Shown: one piece after another, positions 1-8,195 of the stretch | Numbering within the stretch: position 1 is the first letter of the stretch | Layout of the letters: each line of letters begins with the position of its first letter | From: Hymenobacter nivis | GTDB taxonomy: Bacteria > Bacteroidota > Bacteroidia > Cytophagales > Hymenobacteraceae | Direction: 5' to 3' | Assembly (NCBI RefSeq): GCF_006439025.1 | Contig: NZ_RCYZ01000002.1 | Location: forward strand, 186,753-250,752 | DNA: 64,000 nucleotides | Position numbers and translations under genes: made by a program | The notes under the pieces: generated by a model | The model's database searches: none | What the model was told of the DNA's origin: nothing | Seen by the model: the letters and a program-made list of their open reading frames with translations, nothing else

Positions 1-2833
1 CCAGTATCGCCTGGATGCCGTTGCGCAGCGACTCCGGTGCTTTCGAATCCTTGGGGTCGAACACATAGGCCAGGTCGTTGGACGCCACAAAGTCGCCGTT
101 CACGTTGCCGGCCACCAGCAGCGAGTACGGGGTGCCCCCGATGCCGGAGTACCGCACACCCACGCTGATGCCGTAGAACGTGGGCAGCGTGCCGTACACC
201 ACCACCTTAGTACGGAACTGGTTGTCCGAGGGGGAGAGCTTGCTCAGGTCGCGCGGGTTGTCGCGCACGGGCAGGGCCAGCGTGGCGGTGTTGGCCACGT
301 TGCCGTTGTAGGAGGTGTTGTCTTTGGTGTCGTTGTAGGTGTAGCTGAACGAGATTTCGCCGTCTTTTAAGTAACGGTACGTGCCGTCGAACACGAAGGC
401 GTACTGGTTCACCCGGCCTTCGCTGTTCAGGGCCAGCACGCGGCCCACCCGCGTGGTTTTGCGGCCCTGCGTCCAGTCGGTGGCGCCGTTGCTGGTGGCG
501 ATGGTGTTGGCCGGCACGTACACGCCCCGGTTGTCCTCGTTGCTCAGGCGGAAGTAGGGCTGGTCCACCAGGTTAGCATCGGTGTACATGTAGTTATTGC
601 GGCCCAGGCTCATGTAGGCGCTCACCCCCAGGCGCAGCCGCTCGGTCACGAAGCGGTTGTAAGAAAAATTGGCTTTGTAAACGACCGGGATTCGGACGTC
701 TTCGCGGTTCAGGTTGATGGTGGACAGGCGCTGCACCCTGGGGTCGTTGAACAGCTCCGTGCCGGGCGTGGTGGCCGGGTTGGCGCGGTAGCCGGGGAAG
801 TTGGGCACCGGCACCAAGTTGGGGTTCGCCGGCGTGTTCGTGATGTCAACCGAAGCCAGCTTGGTGCCGTCGAACACCATGTTGTTGATCATGGTGTAGT
901 TGAGGATGTCCGACCCGAAAATGCCGCCGCCCAGGCGCACAATGTCTTTCTGCCGCTCGCCCACGTTCCAGGTGAGCTGGGCCCTAGGTTGGAGCTGAAA
1001 CGTGGTGAGCGAGTGGTCCGTGCGCAGCCCCAAGTCGTCGAACACCACCTGGTTGAAGTTGGGCTTGTTCAGGTACGTGGTGTAGTCGGCCCGGATGCCG
1101 GCCATTACGTCCAGCCCCGGGGCCAGGGTGGTTTGCATTTGGGCGTACAGGCCGGTGTTGATAAAGTTCTGCTTCACGCTGGGGTCGTCCACCAGCGGAA
1201 TTTCCCGGGCGTAGCGGTACGGGGCCAGGTTTTCAAAATTGGTCAGGCCCGTGTAGTAGAACCGGCCGTTCAGCTCGCTGCCGTACCGCGACCGCAAGTG
1301 CGTGTACATTAAATCGGTGCCGAATGTGAAATTGATTTTGTCGGTGTTGTAGTACACGTTGTCGGTAATCTGCGACACGTTGCTGAAGAAGTACTCCGGC
1401 GCGTAGCGCTGCCCGCCCAGTTGAATGGAGGTGAACACGCTCTTGTCGTTCACCGTCGACTGGATGCGGTCGACGATGGCGCGCGGCAGGGTGGCGAACC
1501 CCGACGGCAGCTGGTCGCCCGAAATGCTCTCCACCGACGCCGACAGTTGCTGCACCTTCAGCTCGTTGGTCAGGCGCGGGCTCAGCGTCGAGCGCAGCGT
1601 GGCCAGCGTGCTGTTGCTTTTGTTGCGGCTGCTGCCGTACACTTCGTACAGGTTGATGGCCGTGTTGTCGTTGATGTTCTGGTTGTTGAGGTCGTAAACG
1701 TAGTTGTTGCTGACGGTCAGCAAATTCTTGTTGTTGAGCTGGAAATCGACCCGGGCGAAGATGGCGTCGGTGTTTTCCCGCTTATCAAACGAGCCGAACT
1801 GCTGCGAATTGGCCACCCCGTACTTGCCGCGGGCAATGCGCAGGTAGTTGTCGAGCGTGCCCTGCGTCACGTTCAGGCGCTGCTCGTCGGCGGGGCCCTG
1901 GATGTCGGCAATCTGCAGCGGCCGGGCGTCGCGCTGGTGGTCGTAGGCGATGAAGAACTGGGCCTTGTCCTTGATGATGGGGCCCCCCAGCGAAAAGCCG
2001 TACTGGTAAGTAGAGAACGGCACGTTGCGCTTGTTGCCGCGGATGTCGTAGGGCGACGACAGCTGGTTGGCCCGCACGAAGGTGAAGGCGCTGCCGCTCA
2101 GCGTGTTCGTGCCCGCTTTGGTGGCCGTGTTGATGGTGCCCCCGCCGCTGCGGCCGTACGTCACGTCGTACTGGTTGGTCACCACCTTGAACTCGCGCAC
2201 CGCCTCGATGGAGATGGAGTAGGGGGCCCCGGTGCCCGCCGTGCCGCCGAACGTGGCGTTCTTGGCCGTCATCCCGTCGATGGTGTAGTTGGTGGAGGTG
2301 GCCAGCTGCCCCGATACGCTGCCCCCGCGGCTCAGGGGCGAAAGGTCGATGAGGGACGTGAAATTGCGGCCGTTGACGGGCAGCTTGAGGATGTTGCGGG
2401 CGGTAACGGCCGTGGAGGCCCCCAGGTTGGGGATGTTGTTCTGCATGCTGGAGGCGTTCACCACCACGGCGTCGAGCTCGTTGGTGGCCGTTTGCATCTG
2501 CACGTCCAGGCGCAAAATGTCGCTCAGGTTGAGCGTGTAGCCGCCCCGTTTCTGGGTGCCGTAGCCCACGAACGTAACCGTAACGGTGTAGGGCCCCCCC
2601 AGCGGCAATTGCTTAAAAGTATACTCGCCCTTTGGGTTGCTGGCCGTGTACGTGGTGAAACCGGTTGCTTCGTTGCGCGCCTGTACCGTTGCGCCCGGAA
2701 TAACTTCTTTTTTATCGTCCGTTACCACGCCGCTAATGCCCGCTTGGGAAGTTTGCGCCACCGCAGTAATTCGTCCAAAGCCGAGAATTAAAAGTAAGAA
2801 AACGGTAATTGTTTTCGGTAGGTGTTGTGCCAT
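1..2833 (-). CDS. TonB-dependent receptor, Oar-like (C-terminus cut by window edge)
   Basis: Outer-membrane receptor that would import a large ligand using TonB energy, or act as an Oar-type adhesin-like porin; the ligand cannot be told. The ATG at 2833-2831 opens a signal peptide ending near AVAQT (residues ~1-27). Next come a carboxypeptidase-regulatory-like sandwich (~28-115, with EVIPGATVQARN and a GYGTQKRGGY turn), a plug domain (~120-235, with PVNGRNFTSLIDLSPLS and YGRSGGGTINTATK) and a long barrel rich in aromatic strands. About 944 residues are visible and the reading frame runs off the left edge, so the last strands are missing. No SusD partner is visible on the right, which fits Oar rather than SusC. 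A good Bacteroidota promoter lies just upstream. Confidence 0.92.
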   Translation of the reverse strand, partial: MAQHLPKTITVFLLLILGFGRITAVAQTSQAGISGVVTDDKKEVIPGATVQARNEATGFTTYTASNPKGEYTFKQLPLGGPYTVTVTFVGYGTQKRGGYTLNLSDILRLDVQMQTATNELDAVVVNASSMQNNIPNLGASTAVTARNILKLPVNGRNFTSLIDLSPLSRGGSVSGQLATSTNYTIDGMTAKNATFGGTAGTGAPYSISIEAVREFKVVTNQYDVTYGRSGGGTINTATKAGTNTLSGSAFTFVRANQLSSPYDIRGNKRNVPFSTYQYGFSLGGPIIKDKAQFFIAYDHQRDARPLQIADIQGPADEQRLNVTQGTLDNYLRIARGKYGVANSQQFGSFDKRENTDAIFARVDFQLNNKNLLTVSNNYVYDLNNQNINDNTAINLYEVYGSSRNKSNSTLATLRSTLSPRLTNELKVQQLSASVESISGDQLPSGFATLPRAIVDRIQSTVNDKSVFTSIQLGGQRYAPEYFFSNVSQITDNVYYNTDKINFTFGTDLMYTHLRSRYGSELNGRFYYTGLTNFENLAPYRYAREIPLVDDPSVKQNFINTGLYAQMQTTLAPGLDVMAGIRADYTTYLNKPNFNQVVFDDLGLRTDHSLTTFQLQPRAQLTWNVGERQKDIVRLGGGIFGSDILNYTMINNMVFDGTKLASVDITNTPANPNLVPVPNFPGYRANPATTPGTELFNDPRVQRLSTINLNREDVRIPVVYKANFSYNRFVTERLRLGVSAYMSLGRNNYMYTDANLVDQPYFRLSNEDNRGVYVPANTIATSNGATDWTQGRKTTRVGRVLALNSEGRVNQYAFVFDGTYRYLKDGEISFSYTYNDTKDNTSYNGNVANTATLALPVRDNPRDLSKLSPSDNQFRTKVVVYGTLPTFYGISVGVRYSGIGGTPYSLLVAGNVNGDFVASNDLAYVFDPKDSKAPESLRNGIQAIL

Positions 2834-2859
2834 TTGCAGGGGTATTATAAATTTGGCTG

Positions 2860-2889
2860 CAAAAGTAGAGGCGTGCTATTACGGCAAAA
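2860..2889 (-). promoter_or_regulatory. Bacteroidota-type promoter of the TonB receptor
   Basis: Read on the minus strand there is TTTTG (2889-2885), 17 bases, then TACTTTTG (2867-2860), an exact match to the Bacteroidota -7 consensus TAnnTTTG with a TTTG-like -33 box. Transcription would begin near 2853, leaving a leader of about 20 bases before the ATG and no evident Shine-Dalgarno sequence, as is usual in this phylum. Confidence 0.75.
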
Positions 2890-3240
2890 GTGTCTTTGTA
2901 TTATGAAATATATTCACAGAAAATTCATTGCAATGGCCGCAATTCCGGCTAATTTGCGCCATAATTCTTCCGGTTTGCAACTGGTGCGCTAATTATTGGG
3001 TATGATTAAATTATTCGCCGAAGCAGAAAAATAATATTTACAAAACGATAAAATAAATTACACAGAAAGAGCACATGAGGCTTAATTTTAAATCGAGCAT
3101 AATTAGCCGATAGTATAAAAAAATATTTAAATAAAAGTAATTGTGGATTTCTTAATTTAACAGTGGTAATTTTTTGTGCACCACACGGAACATTATTATA
3201 GTAGCTAAAAATGATGACTGAGAAATTAATTAATTGCAAC
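2890..3240. other. AT-rich divergent intergenic region
   Basis: This gap separates the leftward TonB receptor from the rightward phosphodiesterase and is far more AT-rich than the genes around it. Apart from the receptor promoter, a weak rightward -7-like sequence is seen near 3167-3176 (TA, AT, then a T run ending in G). No coding pattern or strong hairpin is visible. The length and composition suggest control DNA for both genes, but no operator was recognised. Confidence 0.5.
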
Positions 3241-4155
3241 ATGCGCCTACTAATTCCTTTTCTTTCCTTGGGGCTACTGGGCGCCGCTGGGGCCGCTGCC
3301 CAGGGCCCTGTGCCAGTGCCGGCCGGTTTCGATGTGCAGGGCCACCGCGGTGGCCGCGGCCTGATGCCGGAAAACACCGTGCCGGCCATGCGCCGGGCCC
3401 TGGACCTGGGCGTGACCACCCTGGAAATGGACATCGCCATCAGCCAAGACAAGCAGGTGCTGCTGTCGCATGACCCGTTCCTGAACGCCGATTTCATGCG
3501 CACGCCCGAGGGCCAGCCCCTGGCCAAGAGCGAGGAGCAAAACCACCGGCTCTACGCCATGCCCTACGCCGACATCCGGCGCTACGACGCGGGCGGGGCC
3601 GGCAACCCCCAGTTTGCGCGGCAGCAAAAGCTGCGGACCTACAAGCCGCTGCTGGCCGAAGTAATTGACTCGGCCGAAGCCTACGCGCGGCGCAAGCACC
3701 GGCCCGCGCCGCGCTACAACATCGAAACCAAGCTCGCGCCCGCCGGCGACGGCCAGTTGCACCCCGCGCCGGAGGAGTTCGTGCGGCTGCTGATGGCCGT
3801 GGTGGCGGCCAAGGGCGTGCAGGACCGGGTGACGATCCAGTCGTTCGACCCCCGCTCGCTGGAAGTGCTGCACCGCACGCACCCGGCCCAGCAAACGGCC
3901 CTGCTGGTAGCAAACCAGCTCGGGGTGGCCGGCAACTTGCAGCGCCTGAGCTTTTTGCCCACCATCTACAGCCCCGCCCACCAGCTGGTCACCAGCGACT
4001 TGGTGCGCGAGTGCCACCAGCACGGCCTCAAGGTTGTGCCGTGGACGGTGAACACCGCGGCCGAAATTACCCAGCTGGTGCAGCACGGCGTGGACGGCAT
4101 CATCACGGATTACCCCGACTTGCTGGGGGCCCCGGCCGACCCGAAAGCCCGCTAA
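3241..4155 (+). CDS. Glycerophosphodiester phosphodiesterase, exported
   Basis: Hydrolyses glycerophosphodiesters to glycerol-3-phosphate and an alcohol, here probably in the periplasm. The ATG at 3241 starts a clean signal peptide (MRLLIPFLSLGLLGAAGAAAQ, cleavage about residue 20); an upstream in-frame ATG at 3211 would put charged residues in front of it, so 3241 is preferred. Family motifs follow: HRGGRGLMPENT (catalytic His near residue 35), LEMDIAISQD and LLSHDPF (second catalytic His near 77), then a TIM-barrel with GVDGIITDYPDLL close to the end. At 304 residues it has the normal length. It stands alone, 96 bases before an oxidoreductase. Confidence 0.93.
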   Translation: MRLLIPFLSLGLLGAAGAAAQGPVPVPAGFDVQGHRGGRGLMPENTVPAMRRALDLGVTTLEMDIAISQDKQVLLSHDPFLNADFMRTPEGQPLAKSEEQNHRLYAMPYADIRRYDAGGAGNPQFARQQKLRTYKPLLAEVIDSAEAYARRKHRPAPRYNIETKLAPAGDGQLHPAPEEFVRLLMAVVAAKGVQDRVTIQSFDPRSLEVLHRTHPAQQTALLVANQLGVAGNLQRLSFLPTIYSPAHQLVTSDLVRECHQHGLKVVPWTVNTAAEITQLVQHGVDGIITDYPDLLGAPADPKAR

Positions 4156-4216
4156 ATCCCGGGGCGAGAAAACTTGGGGGCCCCGGGCCGCGGCCGCCGA
4201 AACCCGGGCCCCGCCC

Positions 4217-4224
4217 TACCTTCG
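4217..4224 (+). promoter_or_regulatory. Probable -7 box TACCTTCG
   Basis: The octamer TACCTTCG lies 27 bases before the oxidoreductase ATG and resembles the Bacteroidota -7 box TAnnTTTG with C for the third T. The same octamer occurs at 24050 and 54479, each time just ahead of a gene start, which supports its role. No clear -33 box was identified. Confidence 0.5.
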
Positions 4225-4251
4225 GCCGCTCACCCACCCGGCTTTTCACTC

Positions 4252-5235
4252 ATGCGCACCTTCAACTGGGCCATTTTGGGCCCCGGCCACATCGCCCGCA
4301 AATTTGCCGCCGACCTGGCGCACGTGCCCGGCGCCAAGCTGCACGCCGTGGCCTCGCGCAGCCTGGCCAAAGCCCAAGCCTTCGCCGCCGAGTTTGGGGC
4401 CCCCCACGCGGTGGGCAGCTACGACGAGCTGCTGGCCGTGCCCGGCATCGACGCCGTGTACATCGCCACGCCGCACTCCGAGCACCACGCCCACGCCCTG
4501 CTGTGCCTGCGCGGCGGCCTGCCCGTGCTCTGCGAAAAGGCCTTTGCCCAGAACGCTAGCCAAGCGCAAGAAATGGTGCGCGTGGCGCAGGAGCGGGGCG
4601 TTTTCCTGATGGAAGCGTTCTGGACGCGCTTCTTCCCGGCCATCGCCCAGGCCCTGGAGTTAGTCCAATCCGGCGTCATCGGCGAGGTGAAGCACCTGGT
4701 GGCCGACTTTGGCTTCGCAACCCCCTTTAATCCCACCGGGCGGCTGTTCGATCCCGCGCTGGCCGGCGGTTCTCTGCTCGACATTGGCGTGTACCCGCTC
4801 TTCATCAGCCAGTTGTTCCTAGGGGCCCCAGCGGCCGTGCGGGCCGTTTCGACGCCCACCGGCACCGGCGTGGACGCGAACTGCGCGATGGCCTTGGCGT
4901 ATGCCAGCGGCGCCACGGCCACCCTGTTTTCTACCATCGCCGCCCCCACCGACAACCGCTGCGTGCTGTACGGCACCAAGGGCCAGTTGCAGCTCACGGG
5001 GCGGTTCCACGCGCCCACCGGCGTGCGGGTGCAGCTTTTCGGCGAGGAAAAAGCGCAGGAATACCCCGCGCCCTGGGCCGGCGGTGGCTACCACTACGAA
5101 GCGGCGCACGTGCAGCAGTGCCTGGCCCAGGGCCTATCGGAAAGCCCGCTGCTCCCGCTGGCTTTCAGCTTGGAGCTGATGGGGTTACTAGACGCGGTGC
5201 GGGCCGAAATCGGGCTGCGCTACCCGGGCGAGTAG
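4252..5235 (+). CDS. Gfo/Idh/MocA-family oxidoreductase
   Basis: NAD(P)-dependent dehydrogenase of the Gfo/Idh/MocA family, closest in look to the dimeric dihydrodiol dehydrogenase branch; substrate unknown. The N-terminal Rossmann fold carries WAILGPGHIARKFAADL (residues ~5-21), followed by AVYIATPHSEH and the CEKAFAQN segment that replaces the usual EKP motif. The C-terminal domain contains EAFWTRFFPA and GGSLLDIGVYPLF, typical of this branch. A longer frame opens at 4174, but only the ATG at 4252 places the Rossmann motif at the usual distance. The protein is 327 residues. Upstream is a TACCTTCG promoter-like box. Confidence 0.9.
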   Translation: MRTFNWAILGPGHIARKFAADLAHVPGAKLHAVASRSLAKAQAFAAEFGAPHAVGSYDELLAVPGIDAVYIATPHSEHHAHALLCLRGGLPVLCEKAFAQNASQAQEMVRVAQERGVFLMEAFWTRFFPAIAQALELVQSGVIGEVKHLVADFGFATPFNPTGRLFDPALAGGSLLDIGVYPLFISQLFLGAPAAVRAVSTPTGTGVDANCAMALAYASGATATLFSTIAAPTDNRCVLYGTKGQLQLTGRFHAPTGVRVQLFGEEKAQEYPAPWAGGGYHYEAAHVQQCLAQGLSESPLLPLAFSLELMGLLDAVRAEIGLRYPGE

Positions 5236-5275
5236 CGGCTGGGGGCTCCAGCGGGCCAGCGCCCAAGGCCCCAGA

Positions 5276-5839
5276 ATGCCGTTACTTTGCCGGGTGTTCC
5301 GCTTCCTCTTTCCGCTGCTGGGGTTACTGGCCGGCCCCGCGCTGGCGCAGCCTTCGCCGCGCCATATATCCGCCGCCGCTGTGCCTGCTGCCCCGTCTTC
5401 CCCGCTGAAAACCTACGCCCTGCGCCTACGCCCCGGCGACGACCTGCGCCAGGGCATCCTGGCGTTTGTGCAGGCCCAACACCTGCGGGCGGGGGCCCTG
5501 CTCACGTGCGTGGGCAGCCTCACGGTGGCCACGCTGCGGCTAGCCAACCAGGAGGGCCCCACCGAGTACCGCGGCCACTTCGAAATCGTGTCGCTCGTGG
5601 GCACGCTTTCCACCCACGGCTCGCACCTGCACCTGGCCGTGGCCGACAGCACGGGCCGCACCCTGGGCGGCCACCTGCTCGACGGCTGCCGGGTGTACAC
5701 CACCGCCGAAATTGTGCTGGCCGAGCTGCCAGCGCTGGAGTTTCGGCGCGAAACCGACCCCACCTTCGGCTACCAGGAACTGACGGTGCACTCGGCGCCC
5801 GCGCCTGCCCCGCCTAGAGCCCCGGCCAAAAAGCCGTAG
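5276..5839 (+). CDS. Exported PPC-domain (DUF296) protein
   Basis: The mature part is a PPC domain (plants and prokaryotes conserved, DUF296): LRPGDDLRQGILAFVQ, GSLTVATLRLAN, GSHLHLAVAD, GGHLLDGCRVYTTAEIVL and a final FGYQELTVH. Bacterial members are small trimeric proteins of unclear role; several in this phylum are single-domain. Here the ATG at 5276 gives a hydrophobic signal-like start (VFRFLFPLLGLLAGPALAQ, residues ~6-24), so the protein is predicted to be exported, which is unusual for a fold often linked to DNA binding. The tail is Pro/Ala/Lys-rich. It lies between the oxidoreductase and a DUF4442 gene, with short gaps. Confidence 0.82.
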   Translation: MPLLCRVFRFLFPLLGLLAGPALAQPSPRHISAAAVPAAPSSPLKTYALRLRPGDDLRQGILAFVQAQHLRAGALLTCVGSLTVATLRLANQEGPTEYRGHFEIVSLVGTLSTHGSHLHLAVADSTGRTLGGHLLDGCRVYTTAEIVLAELPALEFRRETDPTFGYQELTVHSAPAPAPPRAPAKKP

Positions 5840-5871
5840 CTTGGGCCGCGCATCCGCCGCGCGCCCGCCCC

Positions 5872-6381
5872 ATGCCCGACCCTGCTTTTTCTGCCGCCGA
5901 GGCCCCGCAAGCCGCGGCTTTCCGCCGCCAAGTGCTTAGCCCCCTCAAGCTGCGGCTGTTCCTGCTGCGCAAGCTGCCGATGGCCGCCCTGGCCGGCCTG
6001 CGCCTGCGCGAGCTAACGCCGGAAGCCGCCACGGTCACCATCCGGTACAAGTACCTCACCCAAAACCCGTTCCGCAGCATCTACTTCGCCTGCCTGGCCA
6101 TGGCGGCCGAACTGGCCAGCGGCCTTCAAGCCATGCTGCACGTGCAGGCCGGGGGCCCCGTGTCAATGCTCGTCACGGGCCTGGAGGCCACGTTCACCAA
6201 GAAGGCCACGGGCCTGATTGCCTTCACCTGCCCCGATGGCGCCGCCATTGCCCAAGCTGTGGCCGAGAGCCGCGCCACCGGCGAGGGCCGCACCGCGGTG
6301 TGCACCAGCACCGGCCGCGACGAGGCCGGCGACGTGGTGGCGGTGTTCCGCGTCACGTGGTCGTTTCGGGCCAAACGATAG
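5872..6381 (+). CDS. DUF4442 hotdog-fold protein
   Basis: A 169-residue protein of the DUF4442 family, related to hotdog-fold thioesterases. Visible family features are the long N-terminal helix with a leucine/arginine-rich stretch (LKLRLFLLRKLPMAALAGL), the NPFRSIYFACLAMAAELASG segment that corresponds to the central hotdog helix, and KKATGLIAFTCPDG followed by a C-terminal strand. No catalytic residue can be assigned with certainty and the substrate is unknown; an acyl-thioester is a reasonable guess. It is 32 bases after the PPC-domain gene and is followed by a terminator, so it may end a short transcript. Confidence 0.8.
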   Translation: MPDPAFSAAEAPQAAAFRRQVLSPLKLRLFLLRKLPMAALAGLRLRELTPEAATVTIRYKYLTQNPFRSIYFACLAMAAELASGLQAMLHVQAGGPVSMLVTGLEATFTKKATGLIAFTCPDGAAIAQAVAESRATGEGRTAVCTSTGRDEAGDVVAVFRVTWSFRAKR

Positions 6382-6430
6382 GGCCCCGGGGGTGACGGTG
6401 GCGCGGGCTTAAAATCGCACAGGTTGCATG

Positions 6431-6466
6431 GAGCGAGGGCGGCCGCCGGGTTGCCCTCGCTCTTTT
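6431..6466 (+). terminator. Intrinsic terminator after DUF4442 gene
   Basis: A perfect 10-bp stem (GAGCGAGGGC at 6431-6440 with GCCCTCGCTC at 6453-6462), 12-base loop, then TTTT. It would end transcription coming from the DUF4442 gene. Confidence 0.8.
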
Positions 6467-6737
6467 CGTTGTGGCAATGCGCGTAGCTCCGGCAAGGGCT
6501 GGGTGCTGGGCGAAAATCAATTTTCAAAGAAAAGTGATGTTTATTAAAATAATATAAATATCACGTCCTAATATCTTTGAGCCGTCATTTTTTTTTAATC
6601 ATTACAGTTTAATAGTCAAACATATAATGGATAATAATAAGTATTGATTTTTGTAAAAAATAGTATTTATCTCGCTCTGTTATCACTTGCTGCTGGCTAC
6701 ATTCTGGTTGATTTCAACCTTCCACCAACGCACTGCT
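6467..6737 (+). promoter_or_regulatory. AT-rich leader with promoter of the T9SS protein
   Basis: After the terminator the DNA becomes strongly AT-rich. TATCTTTG at 6572-6579 matches the Bacteroidota -7 consensus; the expected -33 position falls in a T/A-rich stretch near 6541. This predicts a transcript starting near 6586 with an unusually long leader of about 150 bases containing an eight-T run. No further gene is seen in the 356 bases between 6382 and 6737. Confidence 0.55.
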
Positions 6738-8162
6738 ATGAAAAAAACCTTTACCATTCTATGCCTGATAAGCGCACTGGCGCCAGCCGCCAAGGCCCAG
6801 AGCGTCAACTACGTTACAGAAATTGCCACCACTTACAACGGGCTGTGGGTGAGTGCCAACGGCGCCAAGCCCGCCGAATACACCAATCCCGTGAAGCCGG
6901 ATAGCTCGCACTACCTGCTTGCGTTTGTGGCCAATGGGGTGCGCTACTCGACGGGCGTGAGCGATGCCCGGCTGCGGCAAGCCAAGCTAGCTTTTACGCC
7001 CGGCCTGTACCGGGCCCTGCCCGTGGCGGCCATTGGCACAAACCTGAGCACCAAGGTGGGCCTGGGACAGCTTTACGACCACGTGAACAACGGGCCCAGC
7101 TTTCCGCCCCCCTTGCGCGACCTGGCGCGCTACCTCACCGACGGGCCCAACGGCCTAGACTTGGGCACGGGCGTGGCCAACATTCCCGCCGGTACCCTCA
7201 CCTTCACCATCAGCAACGTGCAGGCCGCGGCCATCAACGACGGGGTGCCGGACGTGCTCGTGACGCAGTTTGCCGACCCGGCGGGCTCGTCGGACGTGTA
7301 CAGCTTCCTGGATGCCACCGGGGCCGTGGTAGGCAAGCCCGTCACCGTCACCTACGGCAGCGCTTTCCCGGTGGTGGGCCAGTGGCTGGCCGATTTCTAC
7401 GACGCTACGCAGAGCCTGTTGTCGCTGGCCCTGGGCTTCACCAAAACGCCCCGTGACCTGCGGCTGTGGACCGCCGACTTCAAGGAGTTTGGCTTGGTTG
7501 CCAGCGACTACCGCCGCGTGGCCAAGTTTCAGGTGCAGCTAAGCGGTAGCAGCGACGTGGCCTTTGTGGCGTACAACGCCAACGCCGCCACGGTGCAGGG
7601 CGTAGGGCCCCTGCCGGTGCAACTCACGGCCTTCGGGGGCCACGCCCTGCCCAACGGGGCGGTGCAGCTGGAGTGGCGCACGGCCAGCGAAATGAATTCG
7701 GACGCTTTTGAAGTGGAAGCCAGCGCCGACGGCCGGGCCTTTGCGCCGGTGGGCCGGGTGGCCGCCGCGGGCAACAAGGCCACTGCCACCGAATACACCT
7801 ACCAGTACCGGCCCCGCACGGCCGGCCCGGGCTACTACCGCCTGCGCCAGCTCGACCGGGACGGCAGCAGCACGTACTCAAGCCCGGCGTTGGTGACGAC
7901 CAGTGTAGCGCGCGCCGTGCAAGTGGCCCCCGTGCCCTTCGGCGAAACGCTGCGGCTGCAATGGCCGCTGGGGGCCGCCGCTGGTACGGCCAGCCTGCGG
8001 GCCCTCGACGGCCGGCAGCTGCACCACCAGGCATTCACGGCCGCTGACTTGGCCAGCGGCACCTGCGCGCTGGGCCACTTGGCCGCCCTGCCAGCGGGGG
8101 TATACCTGCTGCAGGTGGTGCTCGACGGCCAGCTTTCGGTGCAGAAGGTGTGCAAGCAATAG
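6738..8162 (+). CDS. Secreted protein with type IX secretion C-terminal domain
   Basis: A cargo of the type IX secretion system. The ATG at 6738 gives a strong signal peptide (MKKTFTILCLISALAPAAKA); the frame is open from 6687, but the upstream part is not signal-like. The body (~residues 21-300) is not a family recognised here; it contains repeated aromatic/β-strand segments. From PLPVQLTAFGGHALPNGAVQ (about residue 293) the sequence follows the usual Bacteroidota pattern of an immunoglobulin-like linker (LEWRTASEMNSDAFEVEAS) and a type A sorting domain ending in LPAGVYLLQVVLDGQLSVQK. The product is expected at the cell surface or outside. Confidence 0.88.
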   Translation: MKKTFTILCLISALAPAAKAQSVNYVTEIATTYNGLWVSANGAKPAEYTNPVKPDSSHYLLAFVANGVRYSTGVSDARLRQAKLAFTPGLYRALPVAAIGTNLSTKVGLGQLYDHVNNGPSFPPPLRDLARYLTDGPNGLDLGTGVANIPAGTLTFTISNVQAAAINDGVPDVLVTQFADPAGSSDVYSFLDATGAVVGKPVTVTYGSAFPVVGQWLADFYDATQSLLSLALGFTKTPRDLRLWTADFKEFGLVASDYRRVAKFQVQLSGSSDVAFVAYNANAATVQGVGPLPVQLTAFGGHALPNGAVQLEWRTASEMNSDAFEVEASADGRAFAPVGRVAAAGNKATATEYTYQYRPRTAGPGYYRLRQLDRDGSSTYSSPALVTTSVARAVQVAPVPFGETLRLQWPLGAAAGTASLRALDGRQLHHQAFTAADLASGTCALGHLAALPAGVYLLQVVLDGQLSVQKVCKQ

Positions 8163-8195
8163 CCGCCCGGCGGGGACCCTGGGGGCCCCGCCGGA

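Noticed and set aside
1421-2791. Long rightward open frame opposite the TonB receptor
   Set aside because: It is antisense to a clear receptor, has unnatural composition (Val/Ala/Gly/His/Arg-rich) and no domain; high GC keeps the complementary frame open.
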